DNA of 64,000 bases from a bacterium. Its GTDB lineage: Bacteria; Bacteroidota; Bacteroidia; Flavobacteriales_D; Sanyastnellaceae. Below, in pieces: positions 49,477-59,453 of this stretch. The stretch covers positions 62,001 to 126,000 of the forward strand of contig JAPOHG010000001.1 in the NCBI GenBank assembly GCA_029979565.1, written 5' to 3'. Position numbers and translations under genes: made by a program. The notes under the pieces were generated by a model that was given only the letters and a program-made list of their open reading frames with translations, was not told the DNA's origin and made no database searches. Every line of letters begins with the position of its first letter. Position 1 is the first letter of the stretch.

Positions 49477-49820
49477 TGTGCAGGTCCTGGCACATCTTCG
49501 CGGTGACCGCTGCGGTGGTCTTGATGATTGCCGGGTGTGGTGAAACAGATGAGTCCCATCAAGCGTTAAGCGCCAACCCTCCTTCCGAGGCAAGCATCAA
49601 ACGCGCCTACACCATGAAGTGTTCCCTTTGCCACGGCGCAGACGGCAAGCTCATGGCATCCAAGGCGCCCGACCTCAGCGAATCCACCATGGATCTGGAA
49701 AGCCGCATCGCATTGATCACCTACGGCAAAGGCACCATGCCCCCCCAAAAAGGCATCCTTGACGCTGCCACCATTCGCGGCATCGCTGAGTACATCGAGA
49801 CGTTCCGAGACATCAAATAA
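49476..49820 (+). CDS. Cytochrome c domain lipoprotein
   Basis: Lipobox IAGC; heme motif CSLCH; GKGTMPPQKGILDAATIRGIAEYIETF; TGATG overlap with upstream stop. Confidence 0.85.
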   Translation: MCRSWHIFAVTAAVVLMIAGCGETDESHQALSANPPSEASIKRAYTMKCSLCHGADGKLMASKAPDLSESTMDLESRIALITYGKGTMPPQKGILDAATIRGIAEYIETFRDIK

Positions 49821-50998
49821 TGCTCGAAAAAAAGCTACACTCCACGGCCCTTGAGCCCGAAACCTGTGTCCTCGTTGGCCTTGTTCAAGGACGGGAAACC
49901 CGGGAGGAAGTCGCTGAACACCTCGAAGAGCTCGCTTTTCTCGCCACCACCGCCGACGCCATCAACAAACGAACCTTTGTTCAGAGCCTGGATCGGCCGG
50001 ACACCCGGACGTTTGTCGGCAGTGGTAAACTGCAGGAAGTCAAAGAATACGTCGAGGAGCATGAAATCGATATCCTCATCTTCGACGACGAGCTGACCCC
50101 AACGCAACTGCGGAACATAGAACGCGAGATTCCCGAGCGAAAAATCCTCGACCGCCCAAATTTGATCTTGGACATTTTTGCGCAGCGTGCCCGCACGGCT
50201 CACGCCAAGACCCAGGTAGAACTGGCCCAGTACCAGTACTTGCTTCCGCGATTGACCAACATGTGGACGCACCTTCAGAAGCAAAAAGGCGGAATCGGCA
50301 TGAAGGGACCGGGGGAAAAAGAGATTGAGACGGACCGCCGGATCATCCGCGACCGCATCGCCCACCTCAAGAAAGAATTGAAGGCCATTGACAAGCAAAT
50401 GGCCACCCAACGCGGCAACCGGGGGGCGTTGGTTCGTGTAGCACTGGTCGGCTATACCAACGCCGGTAAGAGCACTTTAATGACCCTGATGTCCAAGAGC
50501 GACGTGTTCGCCGAAAACAAGCTGTTCGCCACCTTGGACACCACCGTGCGAAAGGTGGTACTCCAAAACCTCCCGTTCCTCTTGAGCGACACGGTTGGGT
50601 TCATCCGCAAACTGCCTCATCAACTCATCGAAAGCTTCAAATCCACCCTCGATGAAACACGGGAAAGTGATTTACTGCTGCACGTGGTGGACGTGAGCCA
50701 TCCGCAATTTGAAGACCACCTCGCTGTTGTCGAGTCCACGCTCGCTGAAATAGGCAGCGATGACAAGCCCACGATGATCGTCTTCAATAAGGTGGACCGC
50801 ATTGAGGTGGAGCCCTTCGGACCGACCCGAGAAGACATCATGGCGGGCATCCGCGAACGCTTCGAACGGGGCGACCGCGAGGTCATTTTCATCTCCGCCA
50901 AGGAAAAATGGGGCATGGAAGAACTCCGCGACGTGGTCTTCGAAGCGGTCAAGACCATTCACGTCAAACGGTACCCCTACCACAATTTCTTGTATTAG
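49820..50998 (+). CDS. hflX: GTPase HflX
   Basis: GPGEKEIETDRRIIRDRI; VGYTNAGKSTLM; DTVGFIRKLPHQLIESFKSTLDE; NKVD. Confidence 0.96.
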   Translation: MLEKKLHSTALEPETCVLVGLVQGRETREEVAEHLEELAFLATTADAINKRTFVQSLDRPDTRTFVGSGKLQEVKEYVEEHEIDILIFDDELTPTQLRNIEREIPERKILDRPNLILDIFAQRARTAHAKTQVELAQYQYLLPRLTNMWTHLQKQKGGIGMKGPGEKEIETDRRIIRDRIAHLKKELKAIDKQMATQRGNRGALVRVALVGYTNAGKSTLMTLMSKSDVFAENKLFATLDTTVRKVVLQNLPFLLSDTVGFIRKLPHQLIESFKSTLDETRESDLLLHVVDVSHPQFEDHLAVVESTLAEIGSDDKPTMIVFNKVDRIEVEPFGPTREDIMAGIRERFERGDREVIFISAKEKWGMEELRDVVFEAVKTIHVKRYPYHNFLY

Positions 50999-51015
50999 TT
51001 TCCGACCTTTAGACC

Positions 51016-51354
51016 ATGGCAGGCATTCGTCAAGAAAAAATGGCCGAACTGATTCGGCGTGATTTGAGCGTGATTTTCCAACGCCAAGCCAGCGTGTGGT
51101 TTGGGGGCATGTTCATCTCCGTCACACAGGTCCGTATGGCTCCCGATTTGGGCCTGGCAAAGGTCTACCTGAGCTTCATGGCCGTGCCGGACAAACAAAT
51201 CGCGCTGGCAGCCGTGCGCCAAGAGGGCTGGCGGGTACGGAAGGAATTGGGTGCCAAGATTGGAAAACAAGTCCGAATCGTTCCCGATTTGAATTTTTAC
51301 CTCGACGATAGCCTCGATTACTACGAAGCCATCGACCAAGCCCTGAAAAAGTAA
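51016..51354 (+). CDS. rbfA: Ribosome-binding factor A
   Basis: RQEKMAELIRRDLSVIFQ; FISVTQVRMAPDLGLAKVYLS; PDLNFYLDDSLDYYEAIDQAL. Confidence 0.92.
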   Translation: MAGIRQEKMAELIRRDLSVIFQRQASVWFGGMFISVTQVRMAPDLGLAKVYLSFMAVPDKQIALAAVRQEGWRVRKELGAKIGKQVRIVPDLNFYLDDSLDYYEAIDQALKK

Positions 51355-51358
51355 GGGC

Positions 51359-52609
51359 ATGCGACTCCCGATTCGGCTTGCTTGGCGCTACGCGTGGACA
51401 CGCAGGAACCGCAGCTTGACGCATTTGATCTCGGGGATTTCCATGTTTGTCATTGCTGCGGTTACAGCCGCCATGATCGCCATCCTCAGTGCGTTCAATG
51501 GCATCGAATCGGTCGTCACAGAGCTGTTTGGAACGTTGGATGCTCCCATGGCCATTGTACCCACCAAAGGCGCCGTCGTGCCCGATTCCGTCGGAATCTG
51601 GGTAATGGAGAACTTCGGTCCGGAGAGCGCAAATCCAAGTGTACAATCGGCAGCACCTGTCATTGAAGACGAGGCCGTCGTGGCATGGGGCAATGCCCAG
51701 CCGCACGTCATCACCGTTCTCGGATTTGATAGCACATTGCTGCATGCCGCACCCATCGAATCCACACTTCGAAGCGAAACATGGCGGCCCGAGTTCGCGG
51801 AAGGTGCTCCGTGCGTCACGCTGGGCCTTGGAGTGCGCAATTTGCTCGGGGTGGGAAGCCTGGATGCCGAGAAAGGACTTCCTGCCTTGCAGTTTCGTGC
51901 ACCGATCAGGGGCAAGAAGCTCACTCGGTTCAAGGAGCGCGCGTTTCATTCAGAATCCGCATACGCTTGTGACGTCTTCTCGGTCAATGCTGAAATCGAT
52001 CGCAAATACACCTTGGCTCCGCTGGACCTGGCCCGAGCGCTGTTCAAACGTTCCGAATCGGTTACCCGTTTCGAATTGGGTTTGATGCCTGCGATAAACG
52101 AAGCATTGGTGGCGCAGCAGATCCAATCGGCCCTTGAAGCTAAAGGGGAGCCATGGCGGGTGCGTACACGGGCAGAAAAGAACGCCCTCATCACCCAAAC
52201 CAACCGGGCTGAAAAGTGGGCGACGTTTGTCATTCTGAGTTTCATCCTCGTGGTCGCTGCCTTCAACGTGATGGCATCGTTGACCATGCTGCTCCTTGAA
52301 AAACGCCAGGACATCGAAGTCCTCAATGCCATGGGCCTCACCGGTTGGCGACTGGAGCAGGTCTTTGCTTGGCAGGGCGTGATGATCAATGCGGTGGGTG
52401 GATTGGCCGGTGCAGCCATTGGCATTGCGCTGGTCCAGGGGCAGCAACACTTTGGGTGGGTCAAACTGCAAGGTTCGGTCATCCCTTCTTATCCGGTCGA
52501 ACTGATGCCCAGTGATGTTTTGGGCACCCTCGGGGTTGTGGTGCTCATCGGGGGGATTGGCTCCGGTTGGATGGTCCGCAATTTGGTGCGGCGCTTCGGT
52601 GCTGTTTGA
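51359..52609 (+). CDS. FtsX-like ABC transporter permease (LolE/LolC-like)
   Basis: Single N-terminal TM, large periplasmic domain, three C-terminal TMs; NVMASLTMLLLEKRQDIEVLNAMGLTGWRLEQVFAWQGVMI. Confidence 0.88.
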   Translation: MRLPIRLAWRYAWTRRNRSLTHLISGISMFVIAAVTAAMIAILSAFNGIESVVTELFGTLDAPMAIVPTKGAVVPDSVGIWVMENFGPESANPSVQSAAPVIEDEAVVAWGNAQPHVITVLGFDSTLLHAAPIESTLRSETWRPEFAEGAPCVTLGLGVRNLLGVGSLDAEKGLPALQFRAPIRGKKLTRFKERAFHSESAYACDVFSVNAEIDRKYTLAPLDLARALFKRSESVTRFELGLMPAINEALVAQQIQSALEAKGEPWRVRTRAEKNALITQTNRAEKWATFVILSFILVVAAFNVMASLTMLLLEKRQDIEVLNAMGLTGWRLEQVFAWQGVMINAVGGLAGAAIGIALVQGQQHFGWVKLQGSVIPSYPVELMPSDVLGTLGVVVLIGGIGSGWMVRNLVRRFGAV

Positions 52610-53644
52610 TCAGACCGCAGGCTCGAACGGAATCGTCTCCAATTCGTCCAGCTTGGCCCGGATGTCGTCCACACCATCCAGTGTGACCAACTGCAACCGG
52701 TGCTGCTTGAAATCCCGGAGCCCTTTGAAGTAATTGGCGTAGTGCCGCCGCATTTCGACGACGCCGAGGCGTTCGCCTTTCCATTCCACCCCCTTTTCAA
52801 AGTGCTCACGAGCGGCTGCAACCCGTTCGGTCATGCCCGGCGGCGGCAGCAATTCGCCCGTCGCCATGTAATGCTTCATCTCACGGAAGACCCACGGAGC
52901 GCCAATGCTGGCCCGACCAATCATGATGCCATCAACACCGTACCGGTTGCGGTATTCAACGGCCTTCTGGGGAGAATCAATATCCCCATTGCCAAAGACC
53001 GGGATGTGCATCCGCGGGTTGTTTTTGACTTCGGCAATCAAGGACCAATCCGCCTCGCCTTTGTACATCTGTGCGCGGGTGCGGCCGTGGATGCTGATGG
53101 CTTGAATGCCAATGTCCTGGAGGCGTTCGGCCACCTCCACGATGTACTTGCTGTTGTCGTCCCAACCCAGCCGGGTCTTGACGGTGACCGGCAACGTACA
53201 GGTATCCACGATCTCCTTGGTCATGGCGACCATCTTCGGAATGTCCTGCAAGATGCCCGCACCGGCACCGCGGCAGGCGACCTTCTTGACCGGGCAACCG
53301 TAGTTGATGTCGATGATATCGGGCTGCGCTTCTTCGGTGATCGCCGCGGCTTGCCGCATGGAGTCAATTTCACTCCCGAAGATTTGGATGCCGATGGGAC
53401 GCTCATATTCAAAAATATCCAGCTTCGCTCGGCTCTTGGCGGCATCGCGAATCAACCCCTCCGAACTGATGAACTCCGTGTACATGACATCAGCTCCGTA
53501 CTTCTTGCACAGCGCGCGAAACGGCGGATCGCTTACGTCCTCCATTGGGGCGAGCAAGAAGGGAAATTCCGCGATGTCGATGTCACCTATGCGTACCACG
53601 TCGTTGCTTTGTGTTGCGTTTGTGCCTTTTCGGCGAAATTGCAC
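52610..53644 (-). CDS. dusB: tRNA-dihydrouridine synthase (DusB-like)
   Basis: FLLAPMEDVSDPPFRALCKKYGADVMYTEF; DINYGCPVKKVACRGAGAG; GRTRAQMYKGEADW; GIMIGRASIGAPWVF. Confidence 0.95.
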   Translation of the reverse strand: MQFRRKGTNATQSNDVVRIGDIDIAEFPFLLAPMEDVSDPPFRALCKKYGADVMYTEFISSEGLIRDAAKSRAKLDIFEYERPIGIQIFGSEIDSMRQAAAITEEAQPDIIDINYGCPVKKVACRGAGAGILQDIPKMVAMTKEIVDTCTLPVTVKTRLGWDDNSKYIVEVAERLQDIGIQAISIHGRTRAQMYKGEADWSLIAEVKNNPRMHIPVFGNGDIDSPQKAVEYRNRYGVDGIMIGRASIGAPWVFREMKHYMATGELLPPPGMTERVAAAREHFEKGVEWKGERLGVVEMRRHYANYFKGLRDFKQHRLQLVTLDGVDDIRAKLDELETIPFEPAV

Positions 53645-53669
53645 GCGAAAGCACGCACAAAATTACGCC

Positions 53670-54596
53670 ATGATCCGAACCGCATTCCAAACCATGCACC
53701 CTTTCGGGCAATTGATTTTCTTTTTCTGCATGGTCCTCACGGGCATGGGGCTGGCTTCTGGATTGGGACTTGCTGCCTTGGCCTCAGCATTCGGTCATAC
53801 GACCGAACAAGCCATCAACTTCGCCTCGGATGCTGCATCCAGCGAGGGCAAAGTTTACAACCTCATCATCAACGGCGTCAACCAATTGCTGTCCTTCGGG
53901 CTGGTGGCGTGGTTGGCAAGCAAACTGTTTGCCGGACGTACCTTCCTCGCATTGAAGTGGCCGAAGACTACATGGATTGCGGTCGGAATGGGACTGGCAT
54001 GGGCGGCTCAACCCCTCATCGATTTGACCTTTCGCTTGAATGGCCTGGTGCTTCAAGCCCTGCCCGAAAGCTGGGTGGCAAATGCGGACCGCTTTGAAGA
54101 ATTGGCGGCGGAAGTAACCCAGTCCATGTTGACGTACGATTCTGCTTGGCAGTTCCCGGCGACGCTGTTGACCGTGGCCCTGCTCCCCGCGGTTTGCGAG
54201 GAATTTGCATTCCGTGGGGTCATCCAACCGCTAGTGGCCAAGTGGACCAACAACATCCACGCCGCCGTTTGGATGGCCGCCTTCCTGTTCAGTGCGATTC
54301 ACCTGCAGTTCCACGGATTCCTGCCGCGCATGGTGCTCGGGGCCGGCCTCGGCTACCTCGTTATTTACGGCAAAAGCTTGTGGCCTGCCATCGCCGCGCA
54401 CTTCTTCAACAATGCCGGAGCCATCCTCATGGCCGCCATCTACGGACCGGAATGGGTCGCGCAAGAAATGAACGCCGCGCCCGAATGGGCTCTGTCCGAT
54501 TACGCTATCGCGGCGGTGTCGCTGGCTGTGGGGATTTATTTGGTTCGGTGGGTGCGCAGAACCGGGACGTGGTCCGGTCACCATCCGGTTCACTGA
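53670..54596 (+). CDS. CPBP family intramembrane metalloprotease
   Basis: Polytopic; EEFAFRGVIQP and SAIHLQFHGFLPRM, HFFNNAGA motifs. Confidence 0.92.
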   Translation: MIRTAFQTMHPFGQLIFFFCMVLTGMGLASGLGLAALASAFGHTTEQAINFASDAASSEGKVYNLIINGVNQLLSFGLVAWLASKLFAGRTFLALKWPKTTWIAVGMGLAWAAQPLIDLTFRLNGLVLQALPESWVANADRFEELAAEVTQSMLTYDSAWQFPATLLTVALLPAVCEEFAFRGVIQPLVAKWTNNIHAAVWMAAFLFSAIHLQFHGFLPRMVLGAGLGYLVIYGKSLWPAIAAHFFNNAGAILMAAIYGPEWVAQEMNAAPEWALSDYAIAAVSLAVGIYLVRWVRRTGTWSGHHPVH

Positions 54597-55270
54597 CCCT
54601 TGCGCTGTTCCCGAAGAAACGCATGGGCGACATGCAAATCTTCTGGCGTCGTGATTTTGACGTTTTCTAAGTCGCCGTCCACCAATTGTACCGGGTGGCC
54701 GGCGAATTCAAACACACTGGCATCGTCCGTGAATTCCGGACGGTATCCACTGCCGTAAGCGGCCTTCAAGCTCACTAGATTGAAACACTGCGGCGTCTGA
54801 ACCGCACGCAACCGATCGCGCATCAGCGCATGGGAAGCTGCCCCATTCACTTCCCGAATGCTGTCCTTCACGGGGACGACAGGAACGGCACTTCCCGCGT
54901 CAGCTGCTGCCGCGTAACATCGGCGAATGGTCCCCTCAGAAACGAACGGACGCACTGCGTCGTGCACCCCCACCACGCCGTCTTCGGACAGTACGGCTAG
55001 GCCATTGGCAACCGAGTGCCACCGTTCAGCGCCACCCGCCACGAGCTGGTCCACCCCGGCCGGTCCGTGCGTAGTTTCCAACGAACGGAAGGTGTCGAAC
55101 AAGCTTTCGTGCAGCACCAATACCACATGCAGGTCGGGGAGCGACGCACGAAAACGTCGAAGGGTCCACCACATCAGTGGCAGACCCTCCAACAAGAGAA
55201 ATTGCTTCGCCACGGGCTGCGCCATGCGCGTTCCCGTGCCGCCTGCAACAACAATCAGGTAACGCTTCAC
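54590..55270 (-). CDS. ispD: 2-C-methyl-D-erythritol 4-phosphate cytidylyltransferase
   Basis: [82 protein letters not shown]. Confidence 0.95.
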   Translation of the reverse strand: MKRYLIVVAGGTGTRMAQPVAKQFLLLEGLPLMWWTLRRFRASLPDLHVVLVLHESLFDTFRSLETTHGPAGVDQLVAGGAERWHSVANGLAVLSEDGVVGVHDAVRPFVSEGTIRRCYAAAADAGSAVPVVPVKDSIREVNGAASHALMRDRLRAVQTPQCFNLVSLKAAYGSGYRPEFTDDASVFEFAGHPVQLVDGDLENVKITTPEDLHVAHAFLREQRKGQ

Positions 55271-55872
55271 GCGCGAGCCGCTGCGTACCGCTGGGCAACT
55301 GCGTCCCAGTCAATGACGTTGAAGAACGCCGCGATGTAGTCGGGGCGGCGGTTCTGGTAGTTCAAGTAGTAAGCGTGTTCCCACACGTCCAATCCCATAA
55401 TGGGGGTTCCACCGCATCCTACGCCGGGCATCAGCGGGTTGTCTTGGTTTGCAGAAGAGCACACTTCAAGTTTGCCGTCCTTCACGCAGACCCACGCCCA
55501 TCCTGAACCGAATCGGGTGGCCGCTGCATTGGCAAAGGATTGCTTGAACGCATCCCATCCGCCGAGATCGGCATCAATGGCTGCCGCCAAATCGCCCGTA
55601 GGCGTTCCGCCGCCATTGGGTGACATGATGCTCCAGAAGAGGGTGTGGTTGTAGTACCCGCCTCCGTTGTTGCGAACGGCTCCGTTGTCGGAATGGTCAG
55701 CCAGCAGGGCTTCGATGTCCTTGCCTTCCATCTCCGTGCCTTCGATGGCCGCGTTCAATTTAGACGTGTAACCTGCATGGTGCTTACCGTGGTGGATTTC
55801 CATGGTGCGCGCATCGATGTGTGGTTCCAGAGCATCGTAGGCGTATGGAAGGGTTGGGAGTTCAAAAGCCAT
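55267..55872 (-). CDS. Superoxide dismutase (Fe/Mn)
   Basis: [62 protein letters not shown]; preceded by TAACTTTG. Confidence 0.97.
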   Translation of the reverse strand: MAFELPTLPYAYDALEPHIDARTMEIHHGKHHAGYTSKLNAAIEGTEMEGKDIEALLADHSDNGAVRNNGGGYYNHTLFWSIMSPNGGGTPTGDLAAAIDADLGGWDAFKQSFANAAATRFGSGWAWVCVKDGKLEVCSSANQDNPLMPGVGCGGTPIMGLDVWEHAYYLNYQNRRPDYIAAFFNVIDWDAVAQRYAAARA

Positions 55873-55906
55873 GATCCGTTTTTGATTTTATGAGTTAATG
55901 CGATTC

Positions 55907-57535
55907 TTACTGCAAAGTTAATCGACCGTCGACGATGGCCATACGCGACTTGTTTTCGAGCCAGTAGATGGCTTCGTCCACGGCCTCATCGCCTTGGCTG
56001 AGGAAGGTGTAGTAGGCTTGTTCCCCGGCCACATTGCGGATGACTTGCGCAGCCATGCGGTCGCTCAGCTCGCTGCGTTCTTCATCAGTCCACTCGGCCG
56101 GAGGTGCGATGCCTTCCGCTTCTGCGTATTCCATAAGGAAGGTCAGCAAAGCGTCGGTTTCCATCCCTTCGCCTGCGTCACGTGCCTGGCGTTCTGCTTC
56201 CGCTCGGCTGGCATCGACGTAGGCAAAAGCTGCATCGCGGAGCGTCCCCGTCCAACTCAAATCCGAGAGGTAGCCGGACCATCGAATCGTGTCCAGTGCG
56301 ACAAAAACATCCGGCGTGATGCCACCTGCTCCGTGCACCACCTTGCCCGCAGGGGTCGTGTAGGTCAAGGAGTCGACCGTCGCGATGCTGTCTTGGTGAA
56401 ACAATTCACCCCGCTCGTACCGAGCAAAATAATCGTCGCCGTAGTCCACGTCTTCTCCGTAGGGCCGCTGGATGGCGCGTCCTGTGGGGGTGTAAAACCG
56501 GGCCACGGTCAACCGCAACGCCCCGAGGGTTGCAATGGAGAATTCTTCCTGTACCAGCCCTTTGCCAAACGTGCGGCGACCGATGACAGGCCCTCGGTCG
56601 TGATCTTGGATGGCGCCGGCAAAAATCTCCGAGGCCGAGGCCGAAGACTCGTCCACCAAAACAGCGATATCCCAATCCTTCCAGCGACCGTCTCGACGTG
56701 CCTTGTAGGTGCGGCGTGGTACGTGTTCGCCCTCCGTATAAACAACCAAATCGTCTTCTTCCAAGAACGATTCCACCATGGGCACGACAGCGTTCAGGTA
56801 CCCCCCGCCGTTTCCACGCAGATCCACGATTACTTCGCTCAGTCCTTCATCAGCAAGGGATTGCATCGCCAGCTCAAATTCTTCGGCGGTGTTTTGGGCA
56901 AATCGAATGACCTTGATGTACCCGCGCTGGCCGTCCAAATTGGCCGCACAGACGACGCTGTGGATGGGAATGCGGTCGCGGCGCAACAAAACGTGTTTGA
57001 CCGTATCCGCCCGATCCAATCCAACGACCACCGTGGTATTCCGGGGGCCTTTGAGCAATTCCATGACCCGTTGGTTGGTGAGGTCCGGACCAGAAATCGC
57101 CACCGAGTCAACGGTCAAAATGCGGTCGCCCGCACGGACACCTGCCTTTTCAGAGGGGCCTCCTGGGATGGCCGCGACCACCATCAACGTATCCCGTTGG
57201 ATGATGAACTCGACCCCGATGCCCTCGAAGTTGCCCTCCATGGGTTCAACGAGCGCCGCCAATTCTTCGGCACTGATGAACAGGCTGTGCGGGTCCAATT
57301 TTTCCAAAACGGCATCGAGGGCGACTTGCTCCAATTCTTCGCGGACCACTGGATCCACGTAGGTCTGTTCCACGCGGTCAAGCACCCCATTCAAGGCACT
57401 GCGCGGACCGACCATGTGCATGCCATTGGACGACCCACCGCCGGTCTGAAGCCCGATGTAGACCCCCAGGATTAAGATGACGGCATAGGCCAGCGGCTGC
57501 CAAGATGGAGATGGTGATTTCCCGTTTTCGTTCAT
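55907..57535 (-). CDS. S41 family C-terminal processing peptidase with PDZ domain
   Basis: FEGIGVEF, PDZ (GGPSEKAGVRAGDRILTVD), VDLRGNGGGYLNAVVPM, VLVDESSASASEIFAGAIQDHDRGPVIGRRTFGKGLVQ. Confidence 0.96.
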   Translation of the reverse strand: MNENGKSPSPSWQPLAYAVILILGVYIGLQTGGGSSNGMHMVGPRSALNGVLDRVEQTYVDPVVREELEQVALDAVLEKLDPHSLFISAEELAALVEPMEGNFEGIGVEFIIQRDTLMVVAAIPGGPSEKAGVRAGDRILTVDSVAISGPDLTNQRVMELLKGPRNTTVVVGLDRADTVKHVLLRRDRIPIHSVVCAANLDGQRGYIKVIRFAQNTAEEFELAMQSLADEGLSEVIVDLRGNGGGYLNAVVPMVESFLEEDDLVVYTEGEHVPRRTYKARRDGRWKDWDIAVLVDESSASASEIFAGAIQDHDRGPVIGRRTFGKGLVQEEFSIATLGALRLTVARFYTPTGRAIQRPYGEDVDYGDDYFARYERGELFHQDSIATVDSLTYTTPAGKVVHGAGGITPDVFVALDTIRWSGYLSDLSWTGTLRDAAFAYVDASRAEAERQARDAGEGMETDALLTFLMEYAEAEGIAPPAEWTDEERSELSDRMAAQVIRNVAGEQAYYTFLSQGDEAVDEAIYWLENKSRMAIVDGRLTLQ

Positions 57536-57542
57536 CCTCTTA

Positions 57543-58007
57543 TTAACTCCTCAACTTCCGCCGTTGTTCGAGGTGAACCAGCTCGACACCCGCCTGCTTC
57601 AAAAATTCAAGACCCTGCGGATCCTTGTATTCATCGCGGTAGACCACCCGGCTAATACCGGCTTGGTGAATCAGTTTGGAACACTCCCGGCACGGCGACA
57701 TGGTGATGTACAACGTGGCCCCCACGGCCGAGTTGTTGGAACGCGCCAATTTGGTGATGGCGTTGGCCTCCGCATGCAACACGTACCAGTTCGTTTCCCC
57801 CTCCTCATTCTCGCACACATTGGGGAAGCCTGTCGGTGTGCCGTTGAACCCGTCGGCGATGATCATGCGGTCTTTGACAATCAACGCGCCGACCTGCTTG
57901 CGCACGCAGTGGGATAACTGGGCCCATTCCGCCGCCATGCGCATGTAGGCTTCGTCGTACCGCAACTGCTTGACCGCTTCAGGGGTGTGGTTCAAATCCG
58001 GTTCCAA
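57543..58007 (-). CDS. dCMP deaminase/ComE operon protein 2-like cytidine deaminase family
   Basis: YMRMAAEWAQLSHCVRKQVGALIVKDRMIIADGFNGTPTGFPNVCE; HAEANAI; MSPCRECSKLI; TTG start. Confidence 0.92.
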   Translation of the reverse strand: MEPDLNHTPEAVKQLRYDEAYMRMAAEWAQLSHCVRKQVGALIVKDRMIIADGFNGTPTGFPNVCENEEGETNWYVLHAEANAITKLARSNNSAVGATLYITMSPCRECSKLIHQAGISRVVYRDEYKDPQGLEFLKQAGVELVHLEQRRKLRS

Positions 58008-58024
58008 GTGTCTGGTGATTTACG

Positions 58025-58040
58025 CCCCTAAAGGTAGGGG
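58025..58040. repeat. Perfect 6-bp inverted repeat CCCCTA-AAGG-TAGGGG in divergent intergenic region
   Basis: Read directly; minus strand contains TACCTTTA, a candidate -7 element for the 57543..58007 gene. Confidence 0.55.
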
Positions 58041-58083
58041 TCTGTCCGTTGCGTTGTAGCTTGCTCATTCGAAAGAATGCCAA

Positions 58084-58638
58084 ATGCGGATTTACACGCG
58101 AACAGGGGATGACGGAACCACTTCGTTGTTTGGTGGCCAACGACTGAGCAAGGACGACTTGCGCATCGAAGCCTACGGTACACTGGATGAACTCAATGTG
58201 TGCATTGGAGCGATGGGCACCTGCGCTGCCGTGGCGGAATCCGAGGACGCTGCGTTCCTCCGAGCCATCCAATCGGACGTGTTCTCGTGGGGAAGTCATT
58301 TGGCCACCGTCGATCCCGAAATGGCCAAGCACCTGCCGCCCGTTCCTTCCACCCGAGTGGCCGAAATGGAGGCCTGGATGGACGCCAAAAACGAAGTCCT
58401 CCCCCCGTTGAGCCAGTTCATTCTTCCCGGAGGACATCCGGCCGTCGTTGCTGCGCACAAATGCCGCGTGGTATGCAGGCGTGGAGAACGGCGGGTGATT
58501 GCGCTGGGACGTGAAGAAGGCATACCAGAAGGCTTGGTCGCCTACTTGAACCGCTTGAGCGACCTGTTTTTTGTGTGGAGCAGGCACCTGCATGCCGTGA
58601 CCGGCTCCCCAGAAATTCCATGGGAATCAGCGCCTTAA
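58084..58638 (+). CDS. PduO-type cob(I)yrinic acid a,c-diamide adenosyltransferase
   Basis: MRIYTRTGDDGTTSLFGGQRLSKDDLRIEAYGTLDELNVCIG; FILPGGHPAVVAAHKCRVVCRRGERRV; LNRLSDLFFVWSR. Confidence 0.96.
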   Translation: MRIYTRTGDDGTTSLFGGQRLSKDDLRIEAYGTLDELNVCIGAMGTCAAVAESEDAAFLRAIQSDVFSWGSHLATVDPEMAKHLPPVPSTRVAEMEAWMDAKNEVLPPLSQFILPGGHPAVVAAHKCRVVCRRGERRVIALGREEGIPEGLVAYLNRLSDLFFVWSRHLHAVTGSPEIPWESAP

Positions 58639-58740
58639 CCCAAGATTTTAGGACAAAAACAGCCGAAAAAGCGGCGTTTCTGAAGATTTTCTTGGATGTG
58701 ATTGCGATTCTTCTATTTTTGCGCGCTGAAGACGCTTACC

Positions 58741-58962
58741 ATGTATTGGACACTTGAATTGGCTTCCTACCTCGAAGACGCTCCTTGGCCCGCCAGCAAG
58801 GACGAGCTGATCGACTTTGCCATGCGCACCGGCGCACCGCTTGAAGTTGTCGAGAATTTGCAGCAATTGGAAGACGAGGGCGATGCGTTCGAGACCATCG
58901 AAGACATCTGGCCTGATTACCCCAGCAAGGAGGACTTCTTCTTCAACGAAGACGAATACTAG
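58741..58962 (+). CDS. DUF2795 family small acidic protein
   Basis: MYWTLELASYLEDAPWPASKDELIDFAMRTGAPLEVVENLQQLEDEGDAFETIEDIWPDYPSKEDFFFNEDEY. Confidence 0.85.
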   Translation: MYWTLELASYLEDAPWPASKDELIDFAMRTGAPLEVVENLQQLEDEGDAFETIEDIWPDYPSKEDFFFNEDEY

Positions 58963-59453
58963 CGACTGGACGCCAGGGCGCTCAGCCCCTCACGCGTCAA
59001 CTTTCCATTGAGCCACTCGGGATCCAACCCGGCACCGAGGGATTTGTAGAATCCAATCGCAGGCTCATTCCAATCCAAGACTTGCCATTCCATGCGGCCG
59101 TAGTCAGCAGCGGCGCACGCTTCAGCCACCGCCAAAAACAACGCCTTGCCGATGCCTTTCCCGCGGTTCGACTCCCGAACGACCAAGTCTTCGAGAAAGC
59201 CACACCGGCCCTTCCACGTGCTGTATTTCTCGTACCACAGAGCCATCCCGACCACTTCACCTTCAACCTCCGCAACAAAAAGCCGGTAAATGGCATCGTC
59301 TCCAAAGCCGTCCTCCCGAAGCTGGTCGACGGTCGTCGTGACTTCCTGCTCCGCACGCTCATAAATGGCCAACTCCACAATCAATTGGTGAATGGCCGCC
59401 GCGTCTTCGGACATTCCCTTGCGAATAGAAAAGGCTGGTTTTGATGGGTCCAT
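58959..59453 (-). CDS. GNAT family N-acetyltransferase
   Basis: FSIRKGMSEDAAAIHQLIVELAIYE; LEDLVVRESNRGKGIGKALFLAVAEA; WQVLDWNEPAIGFYKSLGA. Confidence 0.94.
   Translation of the reverse strand: MDPSKPAFSIRKGMSEDAAAIHQLIVELAIYERAEQEVTTTVDQLREDGFGDDAIYRLFVAEVEGEVVGMALWYEKYSTWKGRCGFLEDLVVRESNRGKGIGKALFLAVAEACAAADYGRMEWQVLDWNEPAIGFYKSLGAGLDPEWLNGKLTREGLSALASSR

Noticed and set aside
52700-53643. Long plus-strand ORFs antisense to dusB, including the 5' extension of the CPBP ORF (53304..)
   Set aside because: Antisense to clear dusB motifs; the CPBP protein starts sensibly at ATG 53670
55994-57475. 493-aa plus-strand ORF antisense to the S41 peptidase
   Set aside because: Shadow ORF from codon bias; composition is Arg/His/Pro-rich with no domain pattern, while the minus strand carries clear S41/PDZ motifs
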